Origin: Halorubellus salinus
GTDB lineage: Archaea > Halobacteriota > Halobacteria > Halobacteriales > Natrialbaceae
Reading direction: 5' to 3'
Assembly: GCF_020567525.1 (NCBI RefSeq)
Contig: NZ_JAJCVI010000004.1
Location: 248,001 to 312,000 of the forward strand
DNA: 64,000 nt
Under the pieces are notes generated by a model that did not search any database, had not been told where the DNA came from, and was given only the letters and a program-made list of their open reading frames with translations. The translations under genes and the position numbers were made by a program. Shown piece after piece: positions 15,869 through 23,700 of the stretch. The first letter of the stretch is position 1, and each line of letters begins with the position of its first letter.

Positions 15869-16174
15869 ATGGAACGCACGGATACCGACCAGCGAACGAT
15901 GGTATCGCGTACGACACCGACGGACGTGGCGTTGTCTCGACACGACGTCGCGCTGGGCGTTATCCCAGTGTTCCTCGCGCTGCCGGCACTCGCCGCCGTC
16001 CTCTCGGGGCTGCCGGTGCCGCCGCTCCTCGGCGCTGGCGCCGTCGCGTGCGCGCTCGTCGTCGCGGACGTCTGCTTCCTGCATCCGCCCGCCGGCACCG
16101 GCGTCGTCGGTCGTCGCGACGACGCCACCGGTCGCCCCGAGGAGGCGACCCGTCGCCGCCGTCGGACCGGGTAA
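15869..16174 (+). CDS. Small membrane protein with two transmembrane helices (101 aa)
   Basis: The product has a polar 25-residue head, two hydrophobic helices (ALGVIPVFLALPALAAVLSG and LLGAGAVACALVVADVCFL) and a basic tail rich in Arg (EEATRRRRRTG), which should stay in the cytosol. It is not a recognised family. A TATA-like box at about -35 supports the start. The next gene begins 67 bases downstream with its own TATA-like element, so these are probably separate transcripts. Confidence 0.6.
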   Translation: MERTDTDQRTMVSRTTPTDVALSRHDVALGVIPVFLALPALAAVLSGLPVPPLLGAGAVACALVVADVCFLHPPAGTGVVGRRDDATGRPEEATRRRRRTG

Positions 16175-16241
16175 GTAAGTCGCTCGGAACCGGCACCGAA
16201 GTGGTCGCACGGAACGTTTTACCTCCCCCAGAACGTAGTGT

Positions 16242-16982
16242 GTGAATGTGCCACACGAATCGTATCGCGTCCTGGTTGCAGACGCCGCAACGCCCGTCGG
16301 CACCGCCCTCCTGACGTACCTCGGCGAGACCGAGTACGTCCTCCGCGCCCTCGTCGCGGACGCCGACGCCGAGCGTCGCGCACGCAACGCCGGCGCGGAC
16401 GAGGTCGTTCACGCCGACTTCGCGAACCACCGCGCGCTCGCCGACGCCGTCGCCGACGTCGACGCGTTCTGCTGTACGACCACCGACGGCGGCCTCGGGC
16501 GCGTCGTCGGCCCGCTCGACGGCGGTCGCGGCCTCCGGAACCTCCTCGACGCCGTCGACGAGAACAGTCGCCCGTACGTCGTCCTGCACTCCACCATCGG
16601 CGTCGGCGACTCCGCGTCGGGGATGGTGCTCCCGCGCCGCCTCTACAACTACCGCATCCTTCGCGCGCTCGACGACACGGAACGACACCTCCGCGAGCGC
16701 GGCGTTCCCTACACGATACTCAGAACCGGTGCGACGACCGACGACGCACGCAGCCACGACGTCGTCACGGGCGAAGGCGGCGACGACGTGTCCGGCCGCA
16801 TCGGTCGTGCGGACCTCGCGTGGCTGATGACCGCCACCCTCACCACGCCCGAAGCCCGGAACCGGACGTTCGAGGTCGCGAGCAGCGACGCGACGACCGC
16901 GACCGACGCCGTCGACTTCGCGTGGAGCGGCCCCGAGACGGGACTCGTCGCGCGCCGCTCCGGCTACTCCATCCCGTCCTGA
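16242..16982 (+). CDS. NAD(P)-binding NmrA/SDR-type protein
   Basis: The 246-residue protein is an atypical short-chain dehydrogenase/NmrA-like Rossmann protein. The nucleotide-binding strand-loop is ESYRVLVADAATPVGTALLT, followed by YVLRALVADADAERRARNAG (second strand) and a VVLHSTIGVGDSASG strand. The usual YxxxK appears only as RRLYNYRILRALDD, without the catalytic lysine at the canonical spacing. This is common in NmrA-type sensors and ubiquinone-assembly proteins that do not catalyse reduction. It starts at a GTG 26 bases after ttttacc. Its 3' end overlaps the convergent amidase remnant by 19 bases. Confidence 0.75.
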   Translation: MNVPHESYRVLVADAATPVGTALLTYLGETEYVLRALVADADAERRARNAGADEVVHADFANHRALADAVADVDAFCCTTTDGGLGRVVGPLDGGRGLRNLLDAVDENSRPYVVLHSTIGVGDSASGMVLPRRLYNYRILRALDDTERHLRERGVPYTILRTGATTDDARSHDVVTGEGGDDVSGRIGRADLAWLMTATLTTPEARNRTFEVASSDATTATDAVDFAWSGPETGLVARRSGYSIPS

Positions 16983-17440
16983 ACGCGACGGCGAGCGTCC
17001 CTCGTGTTCTCCGCCGCTCGGACGTTCTCGGCGAGCGTCCGGTAGTGCCCGGCGCTCTCGACGTCCCACCGGTCGTCGGTCGCGTAGTAGACGTTCATTC
17101 CCGCGAGCGTCGGGCCGCTGTACGGCCCGTTCTCTTGCGTCCACGCGACGTCGTCGAGGTCGACCAGCTGCGTTATCTGGCCGTTCTCGTCGACGACGAA
17201 GTGACTGGAGACGTTCGCGTCGGGGTTCTGGAACCAGTTGATGCCGCTGCTGGCCGAGCCCTCGATGGTGTGGACGACGATCCATCGCAGGTCGCTCGCG
17301 TCGCGACTCGCGCTCGCGTAGTTCGAGTCGTGCGCGCTCACGTACTCCATAGCGGGTTCGTCGGCCGCGGCGGCGCTCCCGGCGGCTCCGAGGGCGTCCC
17401 CGCCGCGACGGCTCCGGTGCTCGTCTACAGGAATCTTCAC
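16964..17440 (-). CDS. N-acetylmuramoyl-L-alanine amidase-like protein, probably truncated
   Basis: The 158-residue product carries the front of an Amidase_2/PGRP domain: LRWIVVHTIEGSASSGINWF with the first zinc His, then ANVSSHFVVDENGQITQLVD and VDLDDVAWTQENG. The remainder (GPTLAGMNVYYATDDRWDVE) does not resemble the family core, and the distal His and Cys/Asp zinc ligands are not found, so hydrolysis is unlikely. The N-terminus (EHRSRRGGDALGAAGSAAAA) is a weak Tat-like signal. The frame starting at the ATG at 17450 reads Met-Arg-Arg-stop-Arg-Phe-Leu-stop, which could be a decayed Tat signal in another frame. I favour a decaying gene; a short secreted derivative cannot be excluded. Confidence 0.65.
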   Translation of the reverse strand: MKIPVDEHRSRRGGDALGAAGSAAAADEPAMEYVSAHDSNYASASRDASDLRWIVVHTIEGSASSGINWFQNPDANVSSHFVVDENGQITQLVDLDDVAWTQENGPYSGPTLAGMNVYYATDDRWDVESAGHYRTLAENVRAAENTRDARRRVQDGME

Positions 17441-17624
17441 CGACGCATAGTTACACAGACGAATCTCGGTACGTAAAACAGCACTCGCGTGGCATTCTAC
17501 TCGCCGACTGGAGACGACGGTCTGCCCGACCGTACGTCGTGGACAGCACCGAGAGCGCCGGACGCGAGCGTGGCGGTCGCTCGCGGTCGAAGTGCTCGAA
17601 GGAGCTGGACGCCTACGTCCTGGT

Positions 17625-18689
17625 TCAGTCCGCGAGGACCGTTCGCTTCGCCTCGGCCATCCCGAGCACGTCGTCGAAGAAGCTCAGCGAGTCGTTCGGG
17701 CCGGGGTTGGCTTCGGGGTGGTACTGGCGCGTGATGACGTCGAGGTCGTCGCTGTCGAGACCCTCGGGCGTCCCGTCGTTGACGTTGATCTGGGAGACCT
17801 CGAGCGCCTCGGGGGCGTCCGCGACCGTGTACCCGTGGTTCTGCGTGGTCATGACGACCTTCCCGGAGTCGACGTCCTGCACGGGCTGGTTGACGCCACG
17901 GTGGCCAAAGGCCATCTTCTCCGTGGTGCCGCCGAGCGCGCGAGCGACGATCTGCTGGCCGAGACAGATGCCGGCGACGGGGACGTCGCCGACGAAGGCG
18001 TCGACGACCTCGACGGCGGCGTCGAAGTTCGCGGGGTCGCCGGGCCCGTTCGAGACGAACAGGACGTCGGGGTCGACGGCCTCGACCTCCGCGGGCGTCG
18101 CGTCGTAGGGCATGCGGTGCACGGTCGCGCCGCGCTCGTTCAGCGAGTCGACGATCGCTTGCTTCGCGCCGCAGTCGATGAGCGCGACGGTCTCGCCGTC
18201 AGCGGTGCCCTCGGTGACCTCGACCTCGTCGACGGAGACCTGCGCGCCGATGTCGGTGTGGTCGCTCATCGCCGTGCAGTCCTCGAGTTCCGCGAGCGCG
18301 TCCTCGGGCGTCACGTCGTCGCCGACGGCGATACCGCACGCCATGGCGCCGTCCTCGCGGACGTCCGTGACGAGGTCGCGCGTGTCGATCTGGTCGACTG
18401 CGGGCACGCCCTCCTCGGTGAGCCACTCGGCGACGTCGTCGGTGAGCTCGCGAGCGACCGCGGCGTTGGGGTGCACGCGGCCGGACTCGAAGCGCTCCTC
18501 GCGCACGCCGTAGTTCCCGATGAGGGGGTACGCGAAGGTGAGGATCTGTTCCTCGTAGGACGGGTCGGTGAGACTCTCCTCGTATCCCGTGTACGCTGTT
18601 GTGAAGACCAGTTCGCCGTTCGTCGTTCCTGGAGCGCGGCCACGTGCTTCGATCACGTGTCCGCCCTCGATGGCTACGTAGGCGTCCAT
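17625..18689 (-). CDS. carA: Carbamoyl-phosphate synthase small (glutaminase) subunit
   Basis: The 354-residue protein hydrolyses glutamine and passes ammonia to CarB. The N-terminal CarA domain starts MDAYVAIEGGHVIEARGRAP, and the class I glutaminase domain starts near residue 170 (ETVALIDCGAKQAIVDSLNE). The nucleophile Cys is in PVAGICLGQQIVARALGG and the His/Glu pair in ITRQYHPEANPGPND. The ATG at 18689 follows a TATA-like cttatgag near 18714-18722, so the transcript is leaderless. It diverges from an Lrp-type regulator, with an inverted repeat between the two promoters. Confidence 0.97.
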   Translation of the reverse strand: MDAYVAIEGGHVIEARGRAPGTTNGELVFTTAYTGYEESLTDPSYEEQILTFAYPLIGNYGVREERFESGRVHPNAAVARELTDDVAEWLTEEGVPAVDQIDTRDLVTDVREDGAMACGIAVGDDVTPEDALAELEDCTAMSDHTDIGAQVSVDEVEVTEGTADGETVALIDCGAKQAIVDSLNERGATVHRMPYDATPAEVEAVDPDVLFVSNGPGDPANFDAAVEVVDAFVGDVPVAGICLGQQIVARALGGTTEKMAFGHRGVNQPVQDVDSGKVVMTTQNHGYTVADAPEALEVSQINVNDGTPEGLDSDDLDVITRQYHPEANPGPNDSLSFFDDVLGMAEAKRTVLAD

Positions 18690-18743
18690 CGTTACGAGAT
18701 ACGTATCGACCCCGACCTCATAAGCGTTGCTTTCGTAGCATCG

Positions 18744-18758
18744 TTACGAATTTCGTAA
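18744..18758. promoter_or_regulatory. TTACGAA-T-TTCGTAA inverted repeat between carA and lrp
   Basis: A perfect 7-bp inverted repeat with one central base lies between the TATA-like boxes of the divergent carA (minus) and lrp-like (plus) genes, just upstream of the latter's box. Lrp family proteins bind such palindromes and often control themselves and a neighbour. A related repeat lies before carB (7108-7124). Confidence 0.55.
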
Positions 18759-18794
18759 TCGTTTAGGTTGGGGGTGGTGTACGTACGAATCTAC

Positions 18795-19208
18795 ATGGAC
18801 GAACTCGACCGCCGCATCCTCAACATCCTCCGGCGAGACGCTCGCACGCCGTACACGGAGATCGCGGAGGAGGTCGGCACGAGCGAGGGAACGGTCCGGA
18901 ACCGCGTCGAACGAATGACCGAGGACGACGTCATCGAACGGTTCACCGTGTCCACGCGCACGGGGAACGTGAAGGCGATGATAGAGGTCGGCGTCGCCGT
19001 CGACGTCGCGACGGGCGAGGTCGCGGACCGGATGGCCGACTGGGACGAGGTCGACTTCGTCTGGATGGTCTCGGGCGAGGAGGACATCGTGCTCGTCGTC
19101 GACGCCGCCGACACCCAGGGCGTGAACGAACTCATCACGCAGGCGCGCGAACTCGAGGAGGTCGACGCGACGAAGACCCGGCTCATCCTCGACGAACGCC
19201 TCGGGTAG
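18795..19208 (+). CDS. Lrp/AsnC family transcriptional regulator
   Basis: The 137-residue protein has an N-terminal HTH (MDELDRRILNILRRDARTPY, then EIAEEVGTSEGTVRNRVERM) and a C-terminal RAM effector domain (AMIEVGVAVDVATGEVADRM and VDFVWMVSGEEDIVLVVDA). Family members form dimers and octamers and usually respond to amino acids. It is divergent from carA with a palindrome between them, so it probably regulates carA and itself; the ligand may be a pathway amino acid such as glutamine or arginine (inference). Confidence 0.92.
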   Translation: MDELDRRILNILRRDARTPYTEIAEEVGTSEGTVRNRVERMTEDDVIERFTVSTRTGNVKAMIEVGVAVDVATGEVADRMADWDEVDFVWMVSGEEDIVLVVDAADTQGVNELITQARELEEVDATKTRLILDERLG

Positions 19209-19404
19209 CGTTCGCGGCCGCCTGGCGGACGGTCGTCGTTTCTGCCCTCGTCTCCACCGTCGTCGCTGGTCTCTCGCCCGGCCGATTCGTCGACCCGGGC
19301 GCCCCGTGGCCTTTCGCATCCATGCCGGCTGGAATTTCGCGGTCGTCGCCTGCAACCAAGGGATAGCCCTATTACGTTGCCATTGGTGTTCACCATTAGC
19401 TACC

Positions 19405-19665
19405 ATGCCTGCCCCAAGCGAACGGACGTGGGACCTCGACGGGTCCGGCGAGATGGACGAAACCCTCAACACCGGCGCCGCGTTCACCATGATGGCGCTC
19501 GGCCAGCTCATCCTCCTGTTCACGTTCTGGTTCAGCGTCTGGCCCCACGCGTTCGGCATCCCGCGGGACGTCCGCATCATCACCATGCTCGGCGGGTTCT
19601 TCTCCGCCGCCGCCGTCCTCGGCATCTACTGGGGCTTCCAGCACCTCGTCGACGCCACCAACTGA
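19405..19665 (+). CDS. Small membrane protein with two helices (86 aa)
   Basis: Starting at MPAPSERTWDLDGSGEMDET, the protein has two strong helices (AAFTMMALGQLILLFTFWFS and VRIITMLGGFFSAAAVLGIY) separated by WPHAFGIPRD and ends GFQHLVDATN. It is a tidy, conserved-looking haloarchaeal small membrane protein of unknown role. An in-frame start at 19306 would add a non-haloarchaeal segment and is rejected; a TATA-like ctattac near 19369-19375 fits the chosen start. It is monocistronic. Confidence 0.7.
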   Translation: MPAPSERTWDLDGSGEMDETLNTGAAFTMMALGQLILLFTFWFSVWPHAFGIPRDVRIITMLGGFFSAAAVLGIYWGFQHLVDATN

Positions 19666-19830
19666 CCACGCAACCCATCCCCCGACCTCTCCCCTCGACT
19701 CCTCCTTCGACCTTCGCTCTCGGACTCCCTCTCCTACCGTCGCTCTCAATCACCGGATTCGAGCCAGGGAGCGACGCGTCGCCGTCGCGAGTCGAAGGTG
19801 GTTTCACTTCGGTTCGCGTTCCGTTGACGT

Positions 19831-20412
19831 ATGAGCGCACCCGATTCGCCCGCCGACGCAGCCGGCGGGGACCTCGAGCACGAGAACGCCTCGCAGGACG
19901 TCATCGCCGTCGACGCCGACGACGAACCACAGGGCCTGGTCAACCGGCTGGACGCGCACACCGGCGACGGCATCCGGCATCGCGCGTTCACGGCGCTCCT
20001 GTTCGACGAGAACGACCGCATCCTCCTCGCGCAGCGCGCCCCCGGCAAGCGCCTGTGGGGGACGTGGTGGGACGGCACCGTCGCCTCTCACCCCCGCGAG
20101 GGCGAGACCCAGGAGGAGGCGACCCGCCAGCGCCTCGACGACGAGCTCGGTATCACGCCCGACCAGTACGACGACCTCCGCGTCACCGACCGCTTCGAGT
20201 ACAAGCGCTACTTCGAGAACGCGGGCGTCGAGCACGAGGTCTGCGCGGTCCTCCAGGCGACGCTGCACGACACCGACCTCGACCCGAACCCCGAGGAGGT
20301 CGGCGGCCTCATGTGGGTGCCCTACGAGCGCCTCCACGAGGAACCCGAGTTCTACCGGCAGCTCCGACTCTGCCCGTGGTTCGAGATCGCGATGCGTCGC
20401 GACGTCGAGTAA
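19831..20412 (+). CDS. idi: Isopentenyl-diphosphate delta-isomerase type 1-like Nudix protein
   Basis: The 193-residue Nudix protein should interconvert IPP and DMAPP for isoprenoid lipid synthesis. After an acidic arm, the fold runs RHRAFTALLFDENDRILLAQ, RAPGKRLWGTWWDGTVASHP and REGETQEEATRQRLDDELGI. Type 1 isomerases have a catalytic Cys in the NSVCGHP loop; here that position is Ala (A85), while the following His (H87) and the downstream Glu pair (E134, E136 in VEHEVC) are kept. I recall the same loop in other haloarchaeal proteins annotated idi, so it may be a lineage feature, but activity is not assured. The stop codon lies in a 38-bp tandem array. Confidence 0.82.
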   Translation: MSAPDSPADAAGGDLEHENASQDVIAVDADDEPQGLVNRLDAHTGDGIRHRAFTALLFDENDRILLAQRAPGKRLWGTWWDGTVASHPREGETQEEATRQRLDDELGITPDQYDDLRVTDRFEYKRYFENAGVEHEVCAVLQATLHDTDLDPNPEEVGGLMWVPYERLHEEPEFYRQLRLCPWFEIAMRRDVE

Positions 20413-20490
20413 TCGACTGTCGGAAGGAGCGGTTTCGTGCGGTAGAGTAGTCGACTGCTGGAGGACGCGGTCTCGTGCGGTCGAGTAACC
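20404..20490. repeat. 38-bp tandem array copying the idi end and stop
   Basis: Imperfect copies start at 20406 (cgagtaatcgactg), 20444 (agagtagtcgactg) and 20482 (cgagtaacc), a constant period of 38. The first holds the true end (Glu-stop); the others hold TAG and TAA in the same context. The copies share about 80 per cent of bases, so this array is older than the others. Confidence 0.75.
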
Positions 20491-20754
20491 GCTTTCTTCC
20501 GTTCGTTCTCCGCCGGTGACCTGTCCGCTGGAGCGACCGCGTTCGCGTTCGCGGGTCGGTCTCGGGTTCGCGATGCGTCTTCGGGCGTCGATAACCCCAC
20601 GTGAACCGCGTGCCAGCGTTGCGGTCGACCCGAGGGTCGGGGGGCGAGGGTAGATAACCCCATCCCGGTCGTGCGTGGGTTGTTAACACACGCCAATGCT
20701 TATGAGGGTGTCCGTCGTACTGACACGTGAGGCTCACGGGCCTCGTGACAGCAA
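20413..20754. other. Intergenic region after idi
   Basis: This 342-base spacer holds the stop-copying array, a direct repeat of gataacccca (near 20591 and 20654), a TGTTAACA palindrome near 20683, and a TATA-like gcttatgag near 20697 before the GTG at 20755. No gene was recognised. Confidence 0.5.
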
Positions 20755-21084
20755 GTGTCGACCGATACCGTCCCGAACCAGCCGCCGACGAACCGCCTCG
20801 CGCTCTCACGAGCCGAAGCCTGGGTCGTCCACCACGTCGTACTCGAGCACCTCCTCGACGAGGACGCCGACACCGACGAACAGCCGTGGTGGGCGCTCGA
20901 GGCCGCCGAAAAGCTCGAAGAAGACGACGCGCGGTTCACAGCGTTCGAAGCCTGGCGGCTGCGCTGCGCCCTGCTTGCCTACGCGGGCGCGGACGGGACG
21001 CCGGACGCCGACGTCGCCCTCTCCGTGGCGATCGTCGACCGCATCGAACGCGAGTTCGACGGCCCACCGGCCGCACTCTGCTAG
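20755..21084 (+). CDS. Conserved haloarchaeal protein (109 aa, DUF7853-like)
   Basis: The GTG-started product begins MSTDTVPNQPPTNRLALSRA. It contains HHVVLEHLLDEDADTDEQPW, then FTAFEAWRLRCALLAYAGAD and a terminal FDGPPAALC. It is helical and acidic, a short soluble protein resembling what I recall as DUF7853; function unknown. A TATA-like gcttatgag about 55 bases upstream implies a leader of about 28 bases. No partner genes overlap it. Confidence 0.65.
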   Translation: MSTDTVPNQPPTNRLALSRAEAWVVHHVVLEHLLDEDADTDEQPWWALEAAEKLEEDDARFTAFEAWRLRCALLAYAGADGTPDADVALSVAIVDRIEREFDGPPAALC

Positions 21085-21220
21085 CGAGGCCGGACCTCAC
21101 CGCACCCGTCGCTGTCATCCCACAACGGCGACCCCCCCTCTTCCCCCTACCCGTTCCCCGACCGACGAGCGACGGCCAGCCCCTCGTGCGACCCGCTCAG
21201 GGTCGTCGACCGCGCGTGAT

Positions 21221-21553
21221 TCAGGGGCGCGTCGTCGCCCACACGCCGACCGCGCCAAGCAGTATCGCCGGGAGCATCGGGAGCGCGAGCAACGCCGCCC
21301 AGTACGGCAGCGACGGCGGCCGGAAGAGGATCAAAAGCGGCGCGCCGATGAGGGAGAACGCGAGCACGCCCAGGAGGACCCAGCCGCGAGACCCGACGCT
21401 CCGGTCCGCGGTCTCGGGATGCGCACCCTGGAGGTCGCCGTCGGTCCCGGCGGCGCGACCGCCGTCGCTCGCGTCACCCGCGCGGTCGCCGTCATCGTCG
21501 GTCTCACGGGCCGCACCCGGCCGGTGCGTGTACCCGTCGTCGTCAGCGCTCAC
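21221..21553 (-). CDS. Small membrane protein with two helices (110 aa)
   Basis: The product has an acidic, disordered 52-residue head (SADDDGYTHRPGAARETDDD), then two helices: SRGWVLLGVLAFSLIGAPLL and LPYWAALLALPMLPAILLG. It ends GVWATTRP. No family is recognised. Its GTG start lies inside the last codons of the upstream alcohol dehydrogenase gene (11-nt overlap), so the two are co-transcribed and probably translationally coupled. Confidence 0.65.
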   Translation of the reverse strand: MSADDDGYTHRPGAARETDDDGDRAGDASDGGRAAGTDGDLQGAHPETADRSVGSRGWVLLGVLAFSLIGAPLLILFRPPSLPYWAALLALPMLPAILLGAVGVWATTRP

Positions 21554-22592
21554 TATCCGGGATTACGACCACCTTGCCAAAGCCCTCACGGTTCTCGAGG
21601 AGTTCGTGCGCTCGCGCCGTCTCGCTCATCGGGAGCGTCTCCCGGACCCGCGGTTCGAACGTCCCGTCCCACACCTTCGAGAGCGCGCGTTCCGCGCTCC
21701 CGTGACTCGCCATCGTCGACCCGCGCACGTCCAGCTGGTTCCAGAAGATGCGGCCGATGTGCGTCTCCGGACGCGGCCCCGTGGTCGCACCGCAGGTCAC
21801 GATACGGCCACCCTTCGCGAGGCTCTTCAGGGAGTCGTACCACGTCGACGCGCCGATGTGGTCGACGACGACGTCCACGCCACGGTCACCGGTCTGCTCG
21901 TGGATTGCCTCGGAGAACGACTCGGTCTCGTAGTTCACGACGTGGTCCGCGCCACAGTCGCGAGCGTACTCCAGCTTCTCGTCGGTCGAGGCGGTCGCGT
22001 ACACCTCCGCGCCCGCGTCCGCCGCAATCTGGACCGCTGCGTGCCCGACGCCGCCCGATGCGCCGAGGACGAGCACGCGCTCGCCGGACTGGAGCTCGCC
22101 GCGTTCGAGGAGCATCCGCCACGCGGTCTGGAAGACCAGCGGTGCCGCGGCCGCCGTCGCGAAGTCCACGTGCTCGGGGACGGACGCGAGCTGGTCCTCG
22201 TGGACCGCGGCCTGCTCGGCGTGCACGCCCTGCGTGTGCTCGCCGATGACGTGATACGTCTCGCAGAGCGTCGGTTCCCCGCGGCGACAGAACTCGCATT
22301 TCCCACAGGAGACGCCCGCCAGCAGCGCGACGTGGTCGCCCGGCGAGAAGCGCGTGACGTCGTCGCCGACCGCTTCGACGACCCCCGCCATGTCGCTCCC
22401 CGGGACGTGGGGCATCTCGAGGTCGAGGCGCCCGGTCGCGCCGAGCCCCTGGCGCGTCCACACGTCGAGGTGATTCAGCGCCCCCGCCTTCACGTCCACG
22501 AGGACGTCCTCGGGGCCGACCTCGGGGTCGGGGAACTCGCTGTACTCGATGACGTCGCGGTCGCCGTGCTCGCTGAACTGGACCGCCTTCAT
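21543..22592 (-). CDS. Zinc-binding medium-chain alcohol dehydrogenase
   Basis: The 349-residue MDR-superfamily enzyme starts MKAVQFSEHGDRDVIEYSEF. The GroES-like domain includes KAGALNHLDVWTRQGLGATG and the structural zinc Cys lobe VSCGKCEFCRRGEPTLCETY. The Rossmann motif is GERVLVLGASGGVGHAAVQI. At the position where alcohol dehydrogenases have a catalytic-zinc Cys, the sequence has ALNHLDVW, as in quinone-oxidoreductase-like members, so the substrate is open: an alcohol/aldehyde or an enone. It is probably the first gene of a two-gene unit with the small membrane protein. Confidence 0.88.
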   Translation of the reverse strand: MKAVQFSEHGDRDVIEYSEFPDPEVGPEDVLVDVKAGALNHLDVWTRQGLGATGRLDLEMPHVPGSDMAGVVEAVGDDVTRFSPGDHVALLAGVSCGKCEFCRRGEPTLCETYHVIGEHTQGVHAEQAAVHEDQLASVPEHVDFATAAAAPLVFQTAWRMLLERGELQSGERVLVLGASGGVGHAAVQIAADAGAEVYATASTDEKLEYARDCGADHVVNYETESFSEAIHEQTGDRGVDVVVDHIGASTWYDSLKSLAKGGRIVTCGATTGPRPETHIGRIFWNQLDVRGSTMASHGSAERALSKVWDGTFEPRVRETLPMSETARAHELLENREGFGKVVVIPDSER

Positions 22593-22708
22593 GCGCGGAG
22601 CGTCACGCGGTCGACCCAAGAACGTTCCGACCCCGGCAGCATCCCGTCGTCGACGCCTGCCCGGTCTCGGCGGAGGGCTTACGTCCGTCCGCGGGGAACG
22701 CGCGAGAC

Positions 22709-23356
22709 ATGACCGACGGTGAACGCGGCCAGGAACCGACGTCGACGGGCGGCGACGGCGAGCACGCCGGCGACCACGTCGCGGACAGCGAACGCGGACA
22801 CGACCACGCCACGGACGACGACCGCGGACACGATCACGCCACGGACGGCGACCACGACCATCACGCCGACGATGCGGCGGGCGTCGGCGCGGCGGTCGTG
22901 ACGGTGTCGTCGTCCCGGAGCCTCGACGACGACCCGAGTGGCGACGTCATCGCGACCGAACTCGAACGCGACGGCCACGAGGTCGCGACGCGAGAGCTCG
23001 TCCGCGACGACTTCGACGGCGTGCAGGGAACGGTCGCTCGCCTCGTGACGCGGGACGACGTCGACGTCGTCGTCACCACCGGTGGGACGGGCGTGACGCC
23101 GGACGACGTGACGCCGGAGGCGGTCGAACCGCTGTTCGACAAGCACCTGCCTGGATTCGGCGAGGAGTTCCGACGGCGGTCGGTCGCGGCGGTCGGCGAG
23201 ATGGGGATGCTCTCGCGCGCGACCGCCGGCGTCGTCGACGAGGCAGTCGTCGTCGTCCTCCCCGGCAGCGAGTCCGCGGCGAGAACCGGCATCACGCTGC
23301 TCGCGACCGTCCTCGGGCACCTCGTCGGGCTCGCGAGCGACGACAGGACGCACTGA
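22709..23356 (+). CDS. moaB: Molybdenum cofactor biosynthesis protein MoaB/MogA with His/Asp-rich N-terminal arm
   Basis: The 215-residue protein adenylylates molybdopterin in cofactor synthesis. The domain from about residue 58 has VVTVSSSRSLDDDPSGDVIA, DVDVVVTTGGTGVTPDDVTP and MGMLSRATAGVVDEAVVVVL, all family signatures. The first 55 residues are unusual: repeats of the form GHDHATDDDR and GHDHATDGDH, rich in His and Asp, probably a metal-binding arm. In DNA this is a 30-bp in-frame duplication. The last codons and stop are repeated downstream with a 33-bp period. Upstream is a divergent dehydrogenase gene; no other moa genes are in the window. Confidence 0.9.
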   Translation: MTDGERGQEPTSTGGDGEHAGDHVADSERGHDHATDDDRGHDHATDGDHDHHADDAAGVGAAVVTVSSSRSLDDDPSGDVIATELERDGHEVATRELVRDDFDGVQGTVARLVTRDDVDVVVTTGGTGVTPDDVTPEAVEPLFDKHLPGFGEEFRRRSVAAVGEMGMLSRATAGVVDEAVVVVLPGSESAARTGITLLATVLGHLVGLASDDRTH

Positions 23357-23395
23357 CTGGCGGTCGAGAACGACGACGGGACGCACTGACTGGCG
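23341..23395. repeat. 33-bp tandem duplication copying the moaB end and stop
   Basis: The segment cgacaggacgcactgactgg at 23341 recurs as cgacgggacgcactgactgg at 23374. The first copy contains the real Thr-His-stop; the second places a second TGA in the spacer. Confidence 0.85.
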
Positions 23396-23596
23396 CCCGT
23401 GAGCGACGGATCGGTCGACCGGCCGACCGCGACTGGCGCGAGCGCTGTCGCTCCCTGGGTGGACTGCGACGAGAGGGGAATCCTGGCACGCTGCCAGTCG
23501 GAGAGGGGTGGATGAGGGGGGGAGTGGAGGGCGTGCCCCGAGCGGGGTGCCTCTGACGCGCGGTCGCCCAGGGGAGTGGACGACCGCTCCGTGGGG

Positions 23597-23612
23597 GGAG
23601 GCTTCCGCCTCC
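23597..23612. other. Perfect 6-bp hairpin with tetraloop
   Basis: GGAGGC-TTCC-GCCTCC can form a stable stem with a four-base loop in RNA from either strand. It lies 240 bases after moaB and about 190 before the next gene, in the middle of the hairpin-rich spacer. Confidence 0.4.
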
Positions 23613-23682
23613 ACGCACGACTAGCGGCCGTTCCTACATGAACCGTCGAGACCCTCCACGCGAGTTCACGCGGTGAACGGTC

Positions 23683-23700
23683 GTGAACGGTGTGAAACGA
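23683..23700 (+). promoter_or_regulatory. Candidate upstream element GTGAACGGTGTGAAACGA
   Basis: An 18-base sequence 104 bases before the Tat-secreted protein gene matches 16 of 18 bases of a sequence at 49348-49365, 41 bases before another secreted protein gene. Part of it (gtgaacgg) is repeated just upstream. A shared regulator is conceivable. Confidence 0.3.
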
